A stretch of 56,472 nucleotides of DNA from NCBI GenBank assembly GCA_004028505.1, contig MTKO01000065.1:1-56472 (forward strand). Reading direction: 5' to 3'. Position 1 is the stretch's first letter. Every line of letters starts with the position of its first letter. A model generated the notes under the pieces. The model saw nothing but the letters and a program-made list of their open reading frames with translations. It was not told the DNA's origin and searched no databases. A program made the translations under genes and the position numbers. Source of the stretch: Candidatus Electrothrix aarhusensis (GTDB taxonomy: Bacteria > Desulfobacterota > Desulfobulbia > Desulfobulbales > Desulfobulbaceae). Below, in pieces: positions 52,732 to 56,472 of the stretch.

Positions 52732-53247
52732 TCAGTTGTTCCGCTTAAAAAAAGCAAGGAAGCGAGAAAAAGTCCCTTTACCTGTTACAGCAACATCTTC
52801 AACAGTCGACTCAGTTGCGTTCTCTGCGCAATCACGCAAGGCTGTATCTACCTTAAGGATATGATTAACAAGCCAAGATTGCAGAAATATATGTATTTGG
52901 ATCAGAACCCCCCGTGTGAGTCGCTCCTGATCCAGCTTTGCTTGCAGTTTTTTTTGATAATGTACATATTTTTCAAGGAACAGTTGGTGCTCTTTTTTAT
53001 TGGTTTCTTTCATTGGGTGATCATGTTTCTCAAAAACCTTTTCTTCGTCCTGGAAATGTTTTTGTGCGTATTCACCGAGAAATTGCAGCATCTCAAGAAT
53101 CTTTTCTTTGTTTTTCTGGTTTTCACCGGCGGTTGACTGTTTAAGAAAGAGCATGAGGCCGTTTATACCGTTAAAGAGTTCGCTATGCTGTTGATCAATA
53201 TGTGCAAATCCTGTGGTGTACTTTTTGTGATCCCATTGCAGTTTCAT
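52732..53247 (-). CDS. Bacteriohemerythrin
   Basis: 171 residues. Start set at 53247 (MKLQWDHKKYTTGFAHIDQQH), after TGGAGGAA, since the longer open frame has no family match. The diiron ligands of hemerythrin are present: H in HKKYTTG/HIDQQH, HFQDEEKVFE, HPMKETNKKEHQLFLE and the late SWLVNHIL. The protein binds O2 reversibly and may supply or scavenge oxygen near a terminal oxidase or buffer it for oxygen-sensitive enzymes. Followed by a basic C-terminal tail of about 40 residues not typical of the core domain. Confidence 0.88.
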   Translation of the reverse strand: MKLQWDHKKYTTGFAHIDQQHSELFNGINGLMLFLKQSTAGENQKNKEKILEMLQFLGEYAQKHFQDEEKVFEKHDHPMKETNKKEHQLFLEKYVHYQKKLQAKLDQERLTRGVLIQIHIFLQSWLVNHILKVDTALRDCAENATESTVEDVAVTGKGTFSRFLAFFKRNN

Positions 53248-53308
53248 ATGATTCCTCCAACCATTGATCTTCTTTTTTTTGTCCCGGCTCGTCAGGTCGA
53301 GATGGGGG

Positions 53309-55565
<2,257 letters not shown>

Positions 55566-55672
55566 TTATTTGTTCAGACCTACACGATTCTTGTCATGTT
55601 TGGCAAAATTTTTGCCAAAAAGAGGAAAGGAGGACAGGGATTTTTAAAAAACGATCAGTGAGTCTGTTCCAA

Positions 55673-55706
55673 TAAAAAAACCCGACACCAAATCGGTACC
55701 GGGTTT
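55673..55706 (-). terminator. Terminator or attenuator between rpmA and obgE
   Basis: In the minus-strand transcript, AAACCCG...CGGGTTT with an inner ACC/GGT pair is followed by seven U. It lies 29 bp after rpmA and would separate the ribosomal-protein genes from obgE-proB, so the latter may be expressed at a lower, read-through level. Confidence 0.7.
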
Positions 55707-55734
55707 ATCTTGCTGCTGTTCCGTTGCTACGCAA

Positions 55735-56046
55735 TTAGCAATCTGCCCCGCATTGTTCCTGCGTCTGTGCTTGGGCACAGGAGCAAGACTCTATCGACGG
55801 ATACACAGACACCCGTTTGCGGTTTTTGCCGAAGTCTTCAAATGTAACAACTCCGTCAACTTTGGCGAACAGGGTGTAGTCACGTCCACAACCAACATTG
55901 GTTCCAGGGTGAATTTTTGTACCGAGCTGACGAACAAGAATGCTGCCCGCTGTAACGATTTGTCCGCCGAAGCGCTTTACTCCGCGCCGCTGTCCCGCAC
56001 TATCGCGACCGTTTCTCGAACTACCGCCTGCCTTTTTATGTGCCAT
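55735..56046 (-). CDS. rpmA: 50S ribosomal protein L27 with an unusual Cys-rich tail
   Basis: [20 protein letters not shown] starts the protein at residue 1, as in ordinary L27; [34 protein letters not shown] and KRVSVYPS follow. Ordinary L27 ends here at about 85 residues. This one goes on for 18 residues with four cysteines ([18 protein letters not shown]). NVGCGRDY also carries a Cys. The tail could bind metal. It is in frame with a normal stop and no sign of an indel nearby. Confidence 0.95.
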   Translation of the reverse strand: MAHKKAGGSSRNGRDSAGQRRGVKRFGGQIVTAGSILVRQLGTKIHPGTNVGCGRDYTLFAKVDGVVTFEDFGKNRKRVSVYPSIESCSCAQAQTQEQCGADC

Positions 56047-56118
56047 GAGCTCTCTCCAGAATAAAATAAATAAAAAAATTAATGGTCAGAATGCATGCCA
56101 AAGACACCGTGCAGTGCC

Positions 56119-56427
56119 CTACATGATTTCCTGAATACTCAGAGCAGTGAACATTTGACGATGACCACGCATAACTCGATATCCTTTGCGCTTCTTTTTC
56201 TTGAAAACGAGCACTTTTTTCGCTTTGCCCTGCTCAACGATTTTAGCGACAACTTTGGCACCCTCAACCGCAGGAACTCCGACCCGGATATTCTCTCCGT
56301 CCGCGACCAGTAAAACATCAGAAAGTTCTACAGTCTCGCCGACTTCTCCTTTTAATTTCTCTACCCGTAAAGTATCACCGGTCGCGACCTGATACTGTTT
56401 TCCGCCGGTACGTACGATGGCATACAT
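56119..56427 (-). CDS. rplU: 50S ribosomal protein L21
   Basis: 102 residues from [20 protein letters not shown], the universal L21 start; the frame is open eight codons further but GGAGGAAGAAAT just upstream fixes this [57 protein letters not shown] are typical. It binds 23S rRNA domain VI and L20. First gene of the ribosomal-protein/obgE/proB operon in this window; upstream sequence is at the window edge. Confidence 0.96.
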   Translation of the reverse strand: MYAIVRTGGKQYQVATGDTLRVEKLKGEVGETVELSDVLLVADGENIRVGVPAVEGAKVVAKIVEQGKAKKVLVFKKKKRKGYRVMRGHRQMFTALSIQEIM

Positions 56428-56472
56428 ATTTCTTCCTCCATATATGATCAATGATAAAATTTTATCAAAAAT

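Overview
The window looks like a draft-assembly segment from a Desulfobacterota bacterium, probably of the Desulfobulbaceae type. The basis is the gene content: the rplU-rpmA-obgE-proB cluster, bacteriohemerythrin, a TAXI binding protein, an AhpC-like peroxiredoxin with an in-frame UGA read as selenocysteine, and broad use of PAS/HAMP, PilZ and CheW signalling. The genus cannot be fixed from this sequence; a cable-bacterium relative is possible but unproven.

Layout. 1-6.5 kb (minus): an extracellular polysaccharide cluster (glycosyltransferase, Wzx-type flippase, O-antigen-ligase-like protein, CpsD-like P-loop protein, Wzz). 6.9-15.1 kb: rsmI, a lipoprotein, a K+ channel with RCK domain, a very large protein with three CheW-like domains, one membrane helix and a periplasmic LysM domain, an NlpC/P60-like envelope protein and a small unknown. 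15.2-31.7 kb: housekeeping genes (parE, priA, galU, proC, nadK, rsmA, tsaD, moaA) mixed with a VWA protein, a metallophosphoesterase, the selenocysteine peroxiredoxin and a Kazal-domain lipoprotein. Between parE and priA lies a regular array of four hairpins with a UCCUCCUUUU loop, ending in an intrinsic terminator; a fifth copy sits near 32.3 kb. 31.7-45.6 kb: an accessory region that starts at the 3' end of moaA and ends at a decayed second copy of the moaA 3' end. It carries a complete type I restriction-modification operon (hsdM-hsdS-hsdR), an unknown gene, a zinc-ribbon/TPR protein, a lipoprotein, an RRM protein, a TerB-like protein and a TAXI protein, with relics of a second hsdM start and a second hsdR end nested inside. 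46-56.5 kb: PilZ protein, YbjQ-YbjQ-M48 operon, a binding-protein/hybrid-kinase pair, hemerythrin, proB, obgE, rpmA, rplU.

A caution for every reader: at least a dozen genes carry single-base indels, mostly missing bases in short homopolymers, while the nucleotides on either side still encode conserved motifs in shifted frames. Two genes (the VWA gene and hsdR) carry clustered indels that cancel out. This pattern fits sequencing or assembly error better than real decay. Frameshifted genes are therefore listed at their full inferred extent with the break described.

Most unusual items: the tandem CU-rich-loop hairpin array, the CheW(x3)-TM-LysM fusion, the selenocysteine peroxiredoxin that has lost its resolving cysteine, and the nested relics that outline an island at the moaA 3' end.
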